DNA of 64,000 nt from Rhodobacteraceae bacterium UBA6141 (GCA_002423245.1 DIVD01000026.1:23950-87949), one strand, 5' to 3'. Shown: positions 21,174-30,639, numbered from the stretch's first letter. Program-made: numbers and translations. The notes: a model not told the origin generated them from the sequence alone.

Positions 21174-22148
21174 ATGCTGGACAAGAACGCGAAACCCACC
21201 GAAGAGATCTCGGTCCGCGAGGTCTTCGGGATCGACACCGAGATGAAGGTGCGCGGCTTCGCCGACCGCACCGAGCGGGTGCCGGATATCGACCCGACCT
21301 ACAAGTTCGACCCCGATACCACGCTCGCGATCCTTGCCGGTTTCGCCTATAATCGCCGGGTGATGATCCAGGGCTATCACGGCACCGGCAAGTCCACCCA
21401 TATCGAGCAGGTGGCGGCGCGGCTGAACTGGCCCTGCGTGCGCGTGAACCTCGACAGCCATGTGAGCCGCATCGACCTGATCGGCAAGGACGCGATCAAG
21501 CTGGTGGACGGCAAGCAGGTGACGGTGTTTCAGGAAGGCATCCTGCCCTGGGCGCTGCGCAACCCCGCCGCCATCGTCTTCGACGAATACGACGCCGGGC
21601 GCGCGGATGTGATGTTCGTGATCCAGCGCGTGCTGGAAACCGACGGCAAGCTGACGCTGCTGGACCAGAACGAGATCATCACCCCGCACCCGTGCTTCCG
21701 CCTGTTTGCCACCGCCAACACCGTCGGGCTTGGCGATACCACCGGCCTCTACCACGGCACCCAACAGATCAACCAGGGCCAGATGGACCGCTGGAGCCTT
21801 GTCGCCACGCTCAATTACCTCAGCCACGATGCCGAAACCGCGATCGTGCTGTCGAAGAACCCCACCTACAACACCGAAAAGGGCCGGCGCGAGATCAGCC
21901 AGATGGTCACCGTCGCCGACCTGACGCGCACCGCCTTCATGAACGGCGATCTCTCCACCGTGATGTCGCCGCGCACCGTGATCGCCTGGGCGCAGAACGC
22001 GCAGATCTTCCGCAGTATCGGCTATGCCTTCCGGCTGACCTTCCTCAACAAGTGCGACGAGCTGGAACGCCAGACCGTCGCCGAATTCTACCAGCGCTGC
22101 TTTGCCGAGGAACTGCCGGAATCGGCGGTCAGCCAGAGCATCCGCTGA
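21174..22148 (+). CDS. cobS: Aerobic cobaltochelatase subunit CobS
   Basis: AAA+ ATPase of the CobNST complex, which inserts cobalt into hydrogenobyrinate a,c-diamide in aerobic B12 synthesis. 324 residues with Walker A GYHGTGKS (67-74), Walker B IVFDEYD (D137, E138) and the [12 protein letters not shown] sensor 1 region. The ATG at 21174 gives the standard [11 protein letters not shown] start and has GAGGGC upstream; longer in-frame openings are unlikely. CobT follows after 65 bp. CobN is not in the window. Confidence 0.95.
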   Translation: MLDKNAKPTEEISVREVFGIDTEMKVRGFADRTERVPDIDPTYKFDPDTTLAILAGFAYNRRVMIQGYHGTGKSTHIEQVAARLNWPCVRVNLDSHVSRIDLIGKDAIKLVDGKQVTVFQEGILPWALRNPAAIVFDEYDAGRADVMFVIQRVLETDGKLTLLDQNEIITPHPCFRLFATANTVGLGDTTGLYHGTQQINQGQMDRWSLVATLNYLSHDAETAIVLSKNPTYNTEKGRREISQMVTVADLTRTAFMNGDLSTVMSPRTVIAWAQNAQIFRSIGYAFRLTFLNKCDELERQTVAEFYQRCFAEELPESAVSQSIR

Positions 22149-22213
22149 TCGCGACCCCAGGATGAAGGCCGGGTGGCTCTCATCCGTTTTGCAGATGCGT
22201 TGGAGGCGCCGAG

Positions 22214-24097
22214 ATGAAACCTTCCGACAACCCGGCAGACCCGTTCAAGAAGGCGCTCGCCGAGGCGACGCGCACCATGGCCGACGACCGCGAGATGACC
22301 GTCAGCTATTCGGTCGATCCGCCCGGCATGACCGCCGAGACCATGCGCCTGCCGCAGGTCAGCCGCCGGATGACCAGTGACGAGGTGCTGCTGGCGCGCG
22401 GCACGGCCGATGCCTTCGCGCTGCGCCACCGCCACCACGACACCGGCGTCGCCGCCCGCTATGCGCCGCAGGGCCAGATGGCGCGCGACCTCTACGAGGC
22501 GATGGAGAACGCGCGCTGCGAGGCGGTGGGCGCGCGCGACATGCCCGGCACGCTGGGCAATATCGACGCGAAGATCGCGCATGAGGCGGACCGCAAGGGC
22601 TATGGCCAGATCCGCGCCGCCGCCGATGCCCCGCTGGCGCAGGCCGCCGGCTATCTCGTGCGGCATCTGGCGACGGGCCGCGACCTGCCCGCCGCCGCCG
22701 CCAATGTCATGGAGCTGTGGCGCCCCTTCATCGAGCAGCAGGCCGCCGGCACGCTCGGCGGGCTGTCCGGCAGCCTCTCCGATCAGGCCGCCTTTGCCCG
22801 GCTCGCGCGCCAGATCATTTCCGACCTCGGCTATGGCGACCAGCTTGGCGACGATCCCGATGCCCAGCAGGAGGACGAGGCCGACCAGCCCGGCGAGGAT
22901 CAGGAACCCGAAACCGGTGACAGCCAGCAACCCGACGCGGAAGACAGCGAAGACAGCGACGCCAGCCCCGAGCGCAGCCAGGACCAGCAGCAGGATGCGA
23001 CCCAGGCGCAGGTCAGCATGGATGACCTTGCCGACCTGGAGGATGGCGAAGAGGCGGAACTGCCCGAGGGCGACGCCGCGATGGAGCCACCGCCCCCTGC
23101 CCCGCACTCTGCCGCCGACCCGAACTATGCGGTCTATACGACCGAGTTCGACGAGCAGATCCGCGCCGAGGATCTGGCCGAACCGGCCGAGCTGGAACGG
23201 CTGCGCGCCTATCTCGACCAGCAGCTTGAACCCCTCAAGGGCGCGGTCGGCCGGCTTGCGAACAAGCTGCAACGCCGGCTTCAGGCGCAGCAGAGCCGCA
23301 GCTGGGAGTTCGATCTGGAGGAAGGCGTGCTGGATGCCGGCCGGCTTGCGCGCGTGGTGGCGAACCCCACGACGCCGCTGTCCTTCAAGATCGAGAAGGA
23401 TACCGAGTTCCGCGATACCGTGGTGACGCTGCTGCTGGACAATTCCGGCTCCATGCGCGGGCGGCCGATCTCCATCGCCGCGATCTGCGCCGACGTGCTG
23501 GCCCGCACGCTGGAGCGGTGCCAGGTGAAGGTGGAGATTCTCGGCTTCACCACCCGCGCCTGGAAGGGCGGGCAAAGCCGCGAACGCTGGCTGGCGAATG
23601 GCCGCCGGCAGCAGCCGGGCCGCCTGAACGATTTGCGCCATATCATCTACAAATCCGCCGATGCGCCGTGGCGGCGGACCCGCTCGAACCTCGGCCTGAT
23701 GATGAAGGAGGGCCTGCTCAAGGAAAACATCGACGGCGAGGCGCTGGAATGGGCGCATCGCCGGATGGTCGCGCGCCCCGAAGTGCGCAAGATCCTGATG
23801 GTGATCTCCGACGGCGCTCCGGTGGACGATTCCACCCTGTCGGTCAACCCGGCGAACTACCTCGAAAAGCATCTGCGCGACGTGATCGCGATGGTCGAGA
23901 AGCGCCGCGCGGTGGAACTGATCGCCATCGGCATCGGCCATGACGTGACCCGCTATTATCAGCGCGCCGTGACGATCACCGATGTCGACCAGCTTGCCGG
24001 CGCGATGACCGAGCAACTGGCGAGCCTTTTCGACAGCGATCCCCGCGCCCGAGCCCGGGTGATGGGGATCAACCGCTATGTCGGCCGGCGCCGATAG
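22214..24097 (+). CDS. cobT: Aerobic cobaltochelatase subunit CobT
   Basis: VWA-domain partner of CobS in the cobaltochelatase, 627 residues, the normal length. The N-terminal third is helical; residues about 215-300 are a very acidic, Gln-rich linker; the C-terminal VWA domain shows the metal-ion site D409-N-S-G-S413 in [11 protein letters not shown] and later [13 protein letters not shown]. It ends with [15 protein letters not shown], typical of CobT. An operon with cobS, and probably the J-domain gene, is likely. Confidence 0.95.
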   Translation: MKPSDNPADPFKKALAEATRTMADDREMTVSYSVDPPGMTAETMRLPQVSRRMTSDEVLLARGTADAFALRHRHHDTGVAARYAPQGQMARDLYEAMENARCEAVGARDMPGTLGNIDAKIAHEADRKGYGQIRAAADAPLAQAAGYLVRHLATGRDLPAAAANVMELWRPFIEQQAAGTLGGLSGSLSDQAAFARLARQIISDLGYGDQLGDDPDAQQEDEADQPGEDQEPETGDSQQPDAEDSEDSDASPERSQDQQQDATQAQVSMDDLADLEDGEEAELPEGDAAMEPPPPAPHSAADPNYAVYTTEFDEQIRAEDLAEPAELERLRAYLDQQLEPLKGAVGRLANKLQRRLQAQQSRSWEFDLEEGVLDAGRLARVVANPTTPLSFKIEKDTEFRDTVVTLLLDNSGSMRGRPISIAAICADVLARTLERCQVKVEILGFTTRAWKGGQSRERWLANGRRQQPGRLNDLRHIIYKSADAPWRRTRSNLGLMMKEGLLKENIDGEALEWAHRRMVARPEVRKILMVISDGAPVDDSTLSVNPANYLEKHLRDVIAMVEKRRAVELIAIGIGHDVTRYYQRAVTITDVDQLAGAMTEQLASLFDSDPRARARVMGINRYVGRRR

Positions 24098-24213
24098 CCG
24101 GCCCGCGATCACGGGAACGGTTGCGCCCCGGCCCCCCGCAGAGGCGCGGCCGGGCCGGAGCACCCGCCGGAGCACCACCTGCGGCAGCGGCGCGCAACCG
24201 GGTCATCGGGGGA

Positions 24214-24702
24214 TCATCGGGCCGCGATGGTCGCCCCCGTCCAGGCCGGCGGATCCGAGGCGGGGAAGGACTCGAGCGAGGCCAGCACCACTGGATCGGT
24301 CTCGTCCGTTTCCCCTGTGGCGGTCACGCCCGCAACCTGCCCGTCGGGGTGCCTCCTCGGGCGGAGGACGACGGCGCCCGCTGCCCGGCGCTGCCCCTCC
24401 TCGAGGAGGACATAGCTCCAGTCCTGCCGTTCGGCGAAGTCCACCGCGCTTTCGCGATCGGCAAAGCGCAGCCGGATCGGGCGGTAGGGATCGCGCGTTG
24501 CGGTCCAGCCCATCAGCGGCTCGATCTCGGCCGGCTGCGCAGGCTCGAATTCCACGATCCAGTCCCGCGGCCGCGGCCCCGACTGCATGGGGCTCCGCGC
24601 GCGGCGATAGATGATCGCCGCCGGCACCTCGGGCGAGCGCAGTCCGGTGCCCGGAATGGTCGGCGGGAACGGCGGGCGGTTATGTCCACGTCTGTCGAAC
24701 AT
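24214..24702 (-). CDS. NDUFS4-like (complex I accessory) domain protein
   Basis: 162 residues. Positions about 27-102 (AAIIYRRARSPMQSG, WIVEFEP, LMGWTATRDPYRPIRLRF, AVDFAERQDWSYVL) match the conserved region of the complex I accessory subunit NDUFS4/NuoS-like family. The C-terminus has SLESFPASDPPAWTG, a short motif found on many small stress-related proteins. It is therefore a two-part protein, longer than ordinary 100-residue NuoS homologues. A strong AAGGAGGT site precedes the ATG. It is the last gene of the heat-shock-type operon, so a stress role rather than standard complex I assembly is inferred. Confidence 0.75.
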   Translation of the reverse strand: MFDRRGHNRPPFPPTIPGTGLRSPEVPAAIIYRRARSPMQSGPRPRDWIVEFEPAQPAEIEPLMGWTATRDPYRPIRLRFADRESAVDFAERQDWSYVLLEEGQRRAAGAVVLRPRRHPDGQVAGVTATGETDETDPVVLASLESFPASDPPAWTGATIAAR

Positions 24703-24763
24703 GATGACCTCCTTTCTTCCAGCTCTTCCCTTGTGCAGTCAGGGTTCCCACGGGCCGCGCCGC

Positions 24764-25399
24764 TCAGGCCGCGCCCGAGGTTGCGCCGCGCTTCGCGTCC
24801 TCATGCGCCTTGCGAAGCCTCAGGCCCAGCAGGATCAGGACGACGCCGAAGATCGCGGCATAGATGGCCAGCAGCCAGCCGAGCGCAAGCAGGCTCTGCG
24901 CGGGATAGGCGAACAGGACCCACAGGACGAGGATCCCCATCAGAACCGAAACGATGCCGCCAAGCGCCAGCCAGACCTCGCCCCGGATCTCCTTGCGCAG
25001 GCGGATCGCCGCCACGATTTCGGCGATCCCGGAGAAGAACGCCCAGAAGGCGATGCTGGACCACAGGAAGGCCGTGAGCACGAATGTCGCCACGAACGGC
25101 GTGACCAGGACCACGATCCCGGTCAGGATGCCGAGCACGCCGCTGAAGGCGAGCCAGCCCCAGCGTTGCTCGCGGCGCATGAGCCGCACGGCCGCGACGA
25201 GCCCGAAGACACCGTCGACGAAGGCGAAGGCGCCGAAGACCAGCGTCAGGCCGAGCACCGCCTCTGCCGGCATCAGCCAGGCGAGAACCGCGATGACGAG
25301 CGCGAGGACGCCGCGCAGAACGAAGGTCCACCAGTTTTTCGTGAGGCCGCAGAGGATATCCTGCATGGATGTCTGCGGGGTCATGCCGGTCATGGTCAT
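24764..25399 (-). CDS. HdeD-like (DUF308) inner-membrane protein
   Basis: 211 residues with six clear hydrophobic helices (first at about residues 23-45, last at 177-203) and two DUF308-type repeats, as in HdeD, an acid-resistance membrane protein of enterobacteria and a regular member of stress-tolerance islands. The short charged C-terminus is cytoplasmic. The ATG overlaps the stop of the upstream hibernation-factor/sigma gene (ATGA), so expression is coupled to it. The exact activity of HdeD proteins is not known. Confidence 0.85.
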   Translation of the reverse strand: MTMTGMTPQTSMQDILCGLTKNWWTFVLRGVLALVIAVLAWLMPAEAVLGLTLVFGAFAFVDGVFGLVAAVRLMRREQRWGWLAFSGVLGILTGIVVLVTPFVATFVLTAFLWSSIAFWAFFSGIAEIVAAIRLRKEIRGEVWLALGGIVSVLMGILVLWVLFAYPAQSLLALGWLLAIYAAIFGVVLILLGLRLRKAHEDAKRGATSGAA

Positions 25400-26583
25400 C
25401 TCGATCCCTCTTGTGCTGGCTGGCGCCCGGCCTCGTGCGGGGCGTCGCGGGTGCGGCCGTCTTCGGCCGGCGTCATCGCCGCCGCGATCCGCTCGCGGTC
25501 TTGCAGCGGTTGCGGGATTTGCGCCATGCGCGCCGATCCGGCCGCAAGCGCGGCATCGGCGCTGTCCGAGGCATGGCCGGCCTCGACCAGCCGCTGACGC
25601 AGGAAGGCGCGCGCGGCCTCGGCGATGCGCGCCACCTCCGCCGCCGACAGATCGAGAGCCGCGGCCGCCTGCTCCGCTGTCTCGTCCTGCATGTGCAGCC
25701 GCAGGAAGGTCTTGCGCCAGAGCGCGGGCAGATCGGCCAGCGCCCGATGCAGCGCCAGCGCCGCCTCGCGCCGCGCCATCCAGTCCTCGGCCTGCTCGCC
25801 CTCGTCATCGGCCACCAGATCCTCCAGCAGCAGCATCTCGTCGGGCTGGTAGAACTCGTACAACTCCTGATCCGCTTCGGTCGGCTCGCGCGCCGGCTCG
25901 TCGGGCGCCTCGTCCAGCGGGGCAATCCCTTCGGGAAGGGCGCGGCGGGCGGCGCGTGCCTCGCTCTCGATCGTCTGATAGGCCAGCCGTGTCAGCCAGC
26001 CGCCGATCGAGAATTCCGTGGGGCGCTGCTCGAAGCGGTCGAGCCCGGCGAGGATGGTGGCATCGACGAGGCCCCGAACGCTGAGGCTTCCGACGGGAAC
26101 GGCGCCGCTCGCCTCGAGATAGGTCAGTTCGCGCCGCACCGTGTTGTAGACCTGATCGAGATGATCCTCGATCAGCTCGAAATAGAGCGCGCGCCGCTCC
26201 GCCTCGGCCCGGTCCCGTGCGGGCGGCAGGGGCCGGCCGATCCGCGCACGCCGCGCCGGGCGTTTCCATTCCGGCCTGCGTTGCAGAAGCGCCAGGTGCC
26301 GGTCGAGCCGGCGGCCGAGCGCGGCGAAGGCCTTGCGCAGCACCGGCTCGGTCTCGAACCCGTCGGCCCGCGCGGCGATCACGCCCGAGGGTAGTTCGAG
26401 CCGCAGATCCGCCTGGAGGCGCTTCTTGCCTCGTGTCTGCGACACCGATGCCTCGAGATGCACGAGATCGGGACGGAACCGGGCAAGCCGCTGCTCCAGC
26501 AGCGCCGCCTCGTGCGCGATCACCTCGGGGCCCCGGTGCCGGCCGTGGGGATCAAGATTGCGAAACGCGGTGGTTACATTCAT
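25396..26583 (-). CDS. HPF/RaiA-like ribosome-hibernation domain fused to sigma-70-like domain
   Basis: 395 residues. Residues 1-110 resemble HPF/RaiA, which binds the 30S decoding region: VHLEASVSQT, QADLRLELPSGVIAARADG, then a long basic helix. Residues 134-214 look like sigma region 2 (LDQVYNTVRREL ... DATILAGLDRF ... GGWLTRLAYQTIESEARA), residues 225-270 are acidic, and residues 276-335 like region 4 (ALHRALADLPALWRKTFL ... DLSAAEVARIAEAARAFLR). The start at 26583 follows GAGGGA; an upstream ATG at 26631 is possible. It could be an ECF-type stress regulator tied to ribosome state, or a hibernation factor with a decayed sigma module. Both halves are recognised by pattern only. Confidence 0.68.
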   Translation of the reverse strand: MNVTTAFRNLDPHGRHRGPEVIAHEAALLEQRLARFRPDLVHLEASVSQTRGKKRLQADLRLELPSGVIAARADGFETEPVLRKAFAALGRRLDRHLALLQRRPEWKRPARRARIGRPLPPARDRAEAERRALYFELIEDHLDQVYNTVRRELTYLEASGAVPVGSLSVRGLVDATILAGLDRFEQRPTEFSIGGWLTRLAYQTIESEARAARRALPEGIAPLDEAPDEPAREPTEADQELYEFYQPDEMLLLEDLVADDEGEQAEDWMARREAALALHRALADLPALWRKTFLRLHMQDETAEQAAAALDLSAAEVARIAEAARAFLRQRLVEAGHASDSADAALAAGSARMAQIPQPLQDRERIAAAMTPAEDGRTRDAPHEAGRQPAQEGSR

Positions 26584-26672
26584 CTGGCGTCCCTCATGGG
26601 CAGTCTCCGTGTCATGGGGATGCGAGGCCATGCGCCCCGCATCCCCCTGTCTTGTCGCGGCGCGGGCCTTGC

Positions 26673-29567
26673 CTAGCCCTCCGTGGAGGCATCCGCCTCG
26701 GCGCGATCATCCGGCGACTTCGCCGCGCCGCCGCCCGCAGGGGCCTTGTCGGGCGCGCCCGCCACCTCCTGCGCCCCCGCCTGTTGCGCCCCCGCCTGCT
26801 GCGCCCCCGCCTGCTGCGCCCCCTGTGCCTCGGTCGCCTCCAGCTTCTCGAAGGTGATCTTCTGCTTCTCGGCCGACCAGGCTACCCGCACCCGGTCGCC
26901 ATCCTCGACCGAGCCGCCCAGCATCGCGCGGGCCAGTTCGGTTTCCAGCTCCGAGCGGACCAGCCGGCGCAACTCGCGAGCGCCGAATTCCGGCTGGTAG
27001 CCCACGGCGGCGAAATGCTCGGTGACCGAGTCGTCGTAGTGCAGCTCCACGCCCTGCGTCAGCGCGGTGCGCGCCACGCGGGTGAGTTGCAGGCCGACGA
27101 TCTGGCGGATCTCGGCCCGGTTCAGCGAGTGGAAGACGATGATCTCGTCGATCCGGTTGAGGAATTCGGGCCGGAAGTGACCGCGCAGCACCTCCATCAG
27201 CTCGGCATGCTGTTTCGCCTCGTCGAACTCCTTGGTGCCGCGCTTCATCAGGTTGCGCTGGATGATGTCCGAGCCGAGGTTCGAGGTCGCGATGATGATC
27301 GTGTGGGTAAAGTCCACGACCCGGCCCTTGCCATCGGTCAGCCGCCCGTCATCGAAGACCTGCAGCAGGATGTTGTAGACATCGCTGTGCGCCTTCTCGA
27401 TCTCGTCGAGCAGCACCACCGAATAGGGCCGGCGGCGGACGCGCTCGGTCAGTTGCCCGCCCTCGTCATAGCCCACATAGCCGGGCGGCGCGCCCACCAG
27501 CCGCGCGACGGTGTGCCGCTCGCCATATTCCGACATGTCGATGCGGACCATCGCGCCCTCGTCGCCATAGACGGTTTCGGCCAGCGCCTTGGCAAGTTCG
27601 GTCTTGCCGACGCCGGTGGGGCCAAGGAACAGGAAGGTCGCCGTGGGCGCCGAGCCCTCGCGCAGGCCCGCTCTCGCCAGGCGCACCGCGTCGGCCACCG
27701 ACCGGATCGCGTCGTTCTGGCCGATGACGCGCTCGTGCAGGCGGTCCTCCAGCTTCAGCAGCTTCTCGCGCTCCTCGCTGGTCAGTTCCGTCACCGGGAT
27801 GCCGGTCAGCTTGGAGACGATCTGCGCCACATGATCGGCGCGCACCTCGGCCGTGGCCGAGGCGCGGTCGCGCTTCCAGATCTCCAGAAGCTGGTCGAGC
27901 TCGGTCTGTTTCCCTTCCAGTTCCTTCTTCAGTTCGGCGGCGCGGTCGAACTGCTTGCGGGCGGCGGCATAATCCTGCTCGCGCTGGATCTGCTTCACCT
28001 CCGCCTCCAGCTCCTGCACGTCGATGGGCCGGGCCGTGGCCGAGATCTTGACGCGCGCGGCGGCCTGGTCGATCAGGTCGATGGCCTTGTCGGGCATGAA
28101 GCGCCCCGAGATGTAGCGGTCCGACAGCTCGGCGGCGGCGACGATGGCCTCGTCGGAGATCGTCACCTTGTGGTGGCTTTCCAGGGTGTCGCGCAGGCCC
28201 CGCAGGATCATGATGGTCTGGGCGACGCTCGGCTCGTTCACATAGACCGGCTGGAAGCGCCGCTCCAGCGCCGCGTCCTTCTCGATATGCTTCTGGTATT
28301 CGTTGAGCGTGGTCGCGCCCACAAGGTTCAGATCGCCCCGCGCCAGCGCCGGCTTGAAGGTGTTGGCGACATCGAGCCCGCCCTCGCCGCCGCCCTGCCC
28401 GGCGCCGACGATGGTGTGCAGCTCGTCGATGAAGACGATCAGCTCGTCCTTCCGCTCGGTGATCTCCTTGAGGATTTTCTGCACGCGCTCCTCGAACTCG
28501 CCGCGATACTTGGACCCTGCCACCATCGAGTTGATGTTCAGCTCCACCAGCCGCTTGTCGCGCAATGCCTCCGGCACCTCGCCCGCGACGATGCGCTGCG
28601 CCAGCCCCTCGATGATCGCGGTCTTGCCGACGCCCGGCTCGCCGATCAGCACCGGGTTGTTCTTCTTGCGCCGCGCCAGCACCTCGATCGTGGTCTCGAT
28701 CTCGCGGGCGCGCCCGATCACCGGATCGAGCTTGCCTTCACGCGCGAGCTTGGTCAGGTCGCGCGAGAACTGGTCCAGATCGGGAGTGTTGGAGGGGGTC
28801 TCCACCCGGCCCTCTTCGGCGCCGCGGCCCACCACCTTCGTCACCTGCTGGCGCAGCGCCTGCGGCGTCAGCCCGTATTTGCGCAAGATGTCGGCGGCGA
28901 GCCCCTCGCCCTCCTCGGCAAGGCCGATCAGCAGATGTTCGGGGCCGACATAGGAATGGCCAAGTTCGTTGGAGGCGATGAAGGCCCGGTTCAGCGCATC
29001 CTTCAGGCGCGGGCTGACGCCGATCTCGGCGCCGGCCGCGGCCTCGCCGCGCGGAGCCTCCTTGTCGATCTGGCGGCGCAGGTCGTCCACGTCGATCTTG
29101 AACTGCTCGAGCAGCGTCCTGACCACGTCGCTCTGGGTCAGGGCCAGCAGCAGATGTTCGGTATCGACCTCGGGCCGGCCGAATTCGCCCGCCTTCTGCG
29201 CGGCCTCCTGCAGCAGCCTGTTGCCATGTTCGCTCAACCGTTCGGCGATGCCCGCGCTGCCGCCGCCGCGCCGGCTGCCGCGGTTGATGGGGACGCGCTG
29301 GCCGCCGTCCCGGCTGCCAGTATCCCCGCCAGTATCGCCGAAGCTCCGGTCCATGCCGGCGAAGGGCGTATCGCCGAAGAACTCGTCAAAGAGCGACCCG
29401 CCGCCGAAGAGCGATTCGAGGGGTGACGCGGGCCGCCGCTGCTGACGCGCGAGCTTGCGGTAGTCCTCGTCGCAAAGCTCCATCACCTGCCGCTCGCCAT
29501 TGACCGAGACCTGCGCCCGGAACGAAGCCGGGCGGCTTTTGCAGATGTCACAGATTCCGTTTGCCAT
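26673..29567 (-). CDS. clpG: ClpG/ClpK-type AAA+ disaggregase
   Basis: 964-residue Hsp100 with two AAA+ modules. The N-terminal extension has C6-D-I-C9 and C32 (ICDICKSRPA ... ELCDEDYRKLARQQ), the small metal-site-like N1 domain characteristic of ClpG/ClpK, followed by PLESLFGGGSLFDEFFG and then a Clp-N double repeat (about 105-245). Walker A1 is GEPGVGKT (309-316); a second, GPTGVGKT, lies in module 2. A short coiled middle domain is present and no ClpP-binding IGF/L loop was seen, so it is a stand-alone disaggregase rather than a protease partner. The C-terminal 60 residues are Ala/Gln/Gly-rich. AGGAGGTGACAG precedes the ATG. Confidence 0.88.
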   Translation of the reverse strand: MANGICDICKSRPASFRAQVSVNGERQVMELCDEDYRKLARQQRRPASPLESLFGGGSLFDEFFGDTPFAGMDRSFGDTGGDTGSRDGGQRVPINRGSRRGGGSAGIAERLSEHGNRLLQEAAQKAGEFGRPEVDTEHLLLALTQSDVVRTLLEQFKIDVDDLRRQIDKEAPRGEAAAGAEIGVSPRLKDALNRAFIASNELGHSYVGPEHLLIGLAEEGEGLAADILRKYGLTPQALRQQVTKVVGRGAEEGRVETPSNTPDLDQFSRDLTKLAREGKLDPVIGRAREIETTIEVLARRKKNNPVLIGEPGVGKTAIIEGLAQRIVAGEVPEALRDKRLVELNINSMVAGSKYRGEFEERVQKILKEITERKDELIVFIDELHTIVGAGQGGGEGGLDVANTFKPALARGDLNLVGATTLNEYQKHIEKDAALERRFQPVYVNEPSVAQTIMILRGLRDTLESHHKVTISDEAIVAAAELSDRYISGRFMPDKAIDLIDQAAARVKISATARPIDVQELEAEVKQIQREQDYAAARKQFDRAAELKKELEGKQTELDQLLEIWKRDRASATAEVRADHVAQIVSKLTGIPVTELTSEEREKLLKLEDRLHERVIGQNDAIRSVADAVRLARAGLREGSAPTATFLFLGPTGVGKTELAKALAETVYGDEGAMVRIDMSEYGERHTVARLVGAPPGYVGYDEGGQLTERVRRRPYSVVLLDEIEKAHSDVYNILLQVFDDGRLTDGKGRVVDFTHTIIIATSNLGSDIIQRNLMKRGTKEFDEAKQHAELMEVLRGHFRPEFLNRIDEIIVFHSLNRAEIRQIVGLQLTRVARTALTQGVELHYDDSVTEHFAAVGYQPEFGARELRRLVRSELETELARAMLGGSVEDGDRVRVAWSAEKQKITFEKLEATEAQGAQQAGAQQAGAQQAGAQEVAGAPDKAPAGGGAAKSPDDRAEADASTEG
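26770..26829. repeat. 15-bp tandem repeat coding the ClpG tail
   Basis: Units 26770-26784, 26785-26799 and 26800-26814 are near-identical 15-mers, with a decayed fourth unit to 26829. They encode repeats of AGAQQ close to the C-terminus of the ClpG-type protein. The repeat keeps frame, so copy-number change would alter tail length without breaking the gene. Confidence 0.88.
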
Positions 29568-29643
29568 TTCTGTCACCTCCTGGCGTGTTGTTCCGGCCGC
29601 AAAAAACGACCGTCGCATGGGGCGGTTTCCCTGCCCCGCAGTT

Positions 29644-29672
29644 CCGGCACGGGATCACCCTTCCCGTGCCGG
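29644..29672 (-). promoter_or_regulatory. Intercistronic stem-loop between hsp20 and clpG
   Basis: Perfect 10-bp inverted repeat (29644-29653 with 29663-29672, CCGGCACGGG and its complement) with a 9-base loop, starting 10 bases after the stop of the third hsp20 gene in the transcript. No T-run follows directly, though a T6 run lies about 30 bases further on. It may be a weak terminator or an mRNA-stabilising element that lowers clpG expression relative to the small heat-shock genes. Confidence 0.5.
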
Positions 29673-29682
29673 GGGAGCCGGA

Positions 29683-30171
29683 TCAGCCGGCCTTCACCTC
29701 GATCCGCTTCACCCTGGCCCTGGCCTCTTCCGTCTTGGGCAGCGTGACCGTCAGCACGCCGCGCCGGAACTCGGCCTCGGCCTTTTCAGGGTCCACCCCC
29801 GGCGGCACCGGGATCATCCGGTGGAAGCTGCGCCGCGACTGCGAGGTGAAGCCGTCCCTGGCGGTCTTGTCCTCGCGCTCGCCGCGGATCGTCAGGATGT
29901 CGTCGGTGACATCCACCGCAATGTCCTTTTCGTCGAGCCCCGGCAGATCGACCGAGACCAGCACGGCCTCGTCGGTCTCGGAGATGTCGGTGCGCGGGCC
30001 GCCCGCGGTCAGGCTGCCGAAGGGGGTGTCGAAGCGTGTCCAGAAATCCTCGAACACGCGGTTGAGATCGTGCTGCAGCGACATCATCGGATTGTCCTCC
30101 GTGTCGCGGCGGGCGGGCATCCGGTCACGGGTCCGGTTCCAGCCCCAGGGAATGAGATCGCTGAATGCCAT
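29683..30171 (-). CDS. Small heat-shock protein Hsp20 (third of three)
   Basis: 162-residue alpha-crystallin family holdase. The alpha-crystallin domain covers about residues 58-160: DISETDEAVLVSVDLPGLDEKD, the GVLTVTLPK strand and a short C-terminal extension ending VKRIEVKAG. The N-terminal arm (IPWGWNRTRD ... SLQHDLNRVFEDFW) is typical of class A bacterial Hsp20. It differs clearly from the two other Hsp20s upstream, so these are not recent duplicates. It sits between the second hsp20 and clpG in the same operon. Confidence 0.92.
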   Translation of the reverse strand: MAFSDLIPWGWNRTRDRMPARRDTEDNPMMSLQHDLNRVFEDFWTRFDTPFGSLTAGGPRTDISETDEAVLVSVDLPGLDEKDIAVDVTDDILTIRGEREDKTARDGFTSQSRRSFHRMIPVPPGVDPEKAEAEFRRGVLTVTLPKTEEARARVKRIEVKAG

Positions 30172-30211
30172 GTTCGTTCCTCCTTTCGCTGCTCTGCCGG
30201 CCTCGGCCGCC

Positions 30212-30616
30212 TCAGGCGGCCTTGACCTTGATCTGTTTCGGCCTGGCCGCCTCGGCCTGCTTCAGCGTCAGCGTCAGCACGCCATCGCGGTGGCTGGCCT
30301 CGATGCTGCCCGGGTCGATCGAGTCGGGCAGGCTGAAGGCCCGCTCGAAAGTGCCGGGCGCGTATTCGGCATAGATGCGCCGGTAGCCCTCGGGGGCGGG
30401 CGCGTCGATCACCCCCCGCACCGTCAGCGCGCGGTTCTCGACCGAGACATCTATGCTGTCGGGCGCCACCCCCGGCATGTCGATGACCAGCGTCACGTCG
30501 CCATTCTTCTCGAAGATGTCGGTGGACGGGCGATAGACGGGGCCGCGCATCTCGCCCTCGTCACGCGCTGCGGTGCGGGCAACATCGCCGCCGGAGGTTT
30601 GCAGTTCCTGTGCCAT
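30212..30616 (-). CDS. Small heat-shock protein Hsp20 (second of three)
   Basis: 134 residues. The alpha-crystallin domain occupies most of the protein (STDIFEKNGDVTLVIDMPGV ... YAEYAPGTFERAFSLPDSID ... GVLTLTLKQ), ending PKQIKVKAA. The N-terminal arm is short and polar, and the domain has an aromatic YRRIYAEYAPGTFER segment like the class B/HspB-type sHsp found in stress islands. The ATG at 30616 is used since the upstream extension overlaps the previous gene. Class A and class B sHsps often form mixed oligomers, which this operon would allow. Confidence 0.92.
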   Translation of the reverse strand: MAQELQTSGGDVARTAARDEGEMRGPVYRPSTDIFEKNGDVTLVIDMPGVAPDSIDVSVENRALTVRGVIDAPAPEGYRRIYAEYAPGTFERAFSLPDSIDPGSIEASHRDGVLTLTLKQAEAARPKQIKVKAA

Positions 30617-30639
30617 GTCATTGCTCCTTTTTCCGGTCC

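Noticed and set aside
26673..29567. Considered as ClpB or ClpC
   Set aside because: The N-terminal CDIC/LCDED extension and short middle domain, with sHsp and FtsH neighbours, fit ClpG/ClpK better; ClpB has a long coiled middle domain and ClpC a ClpP-binding loop.
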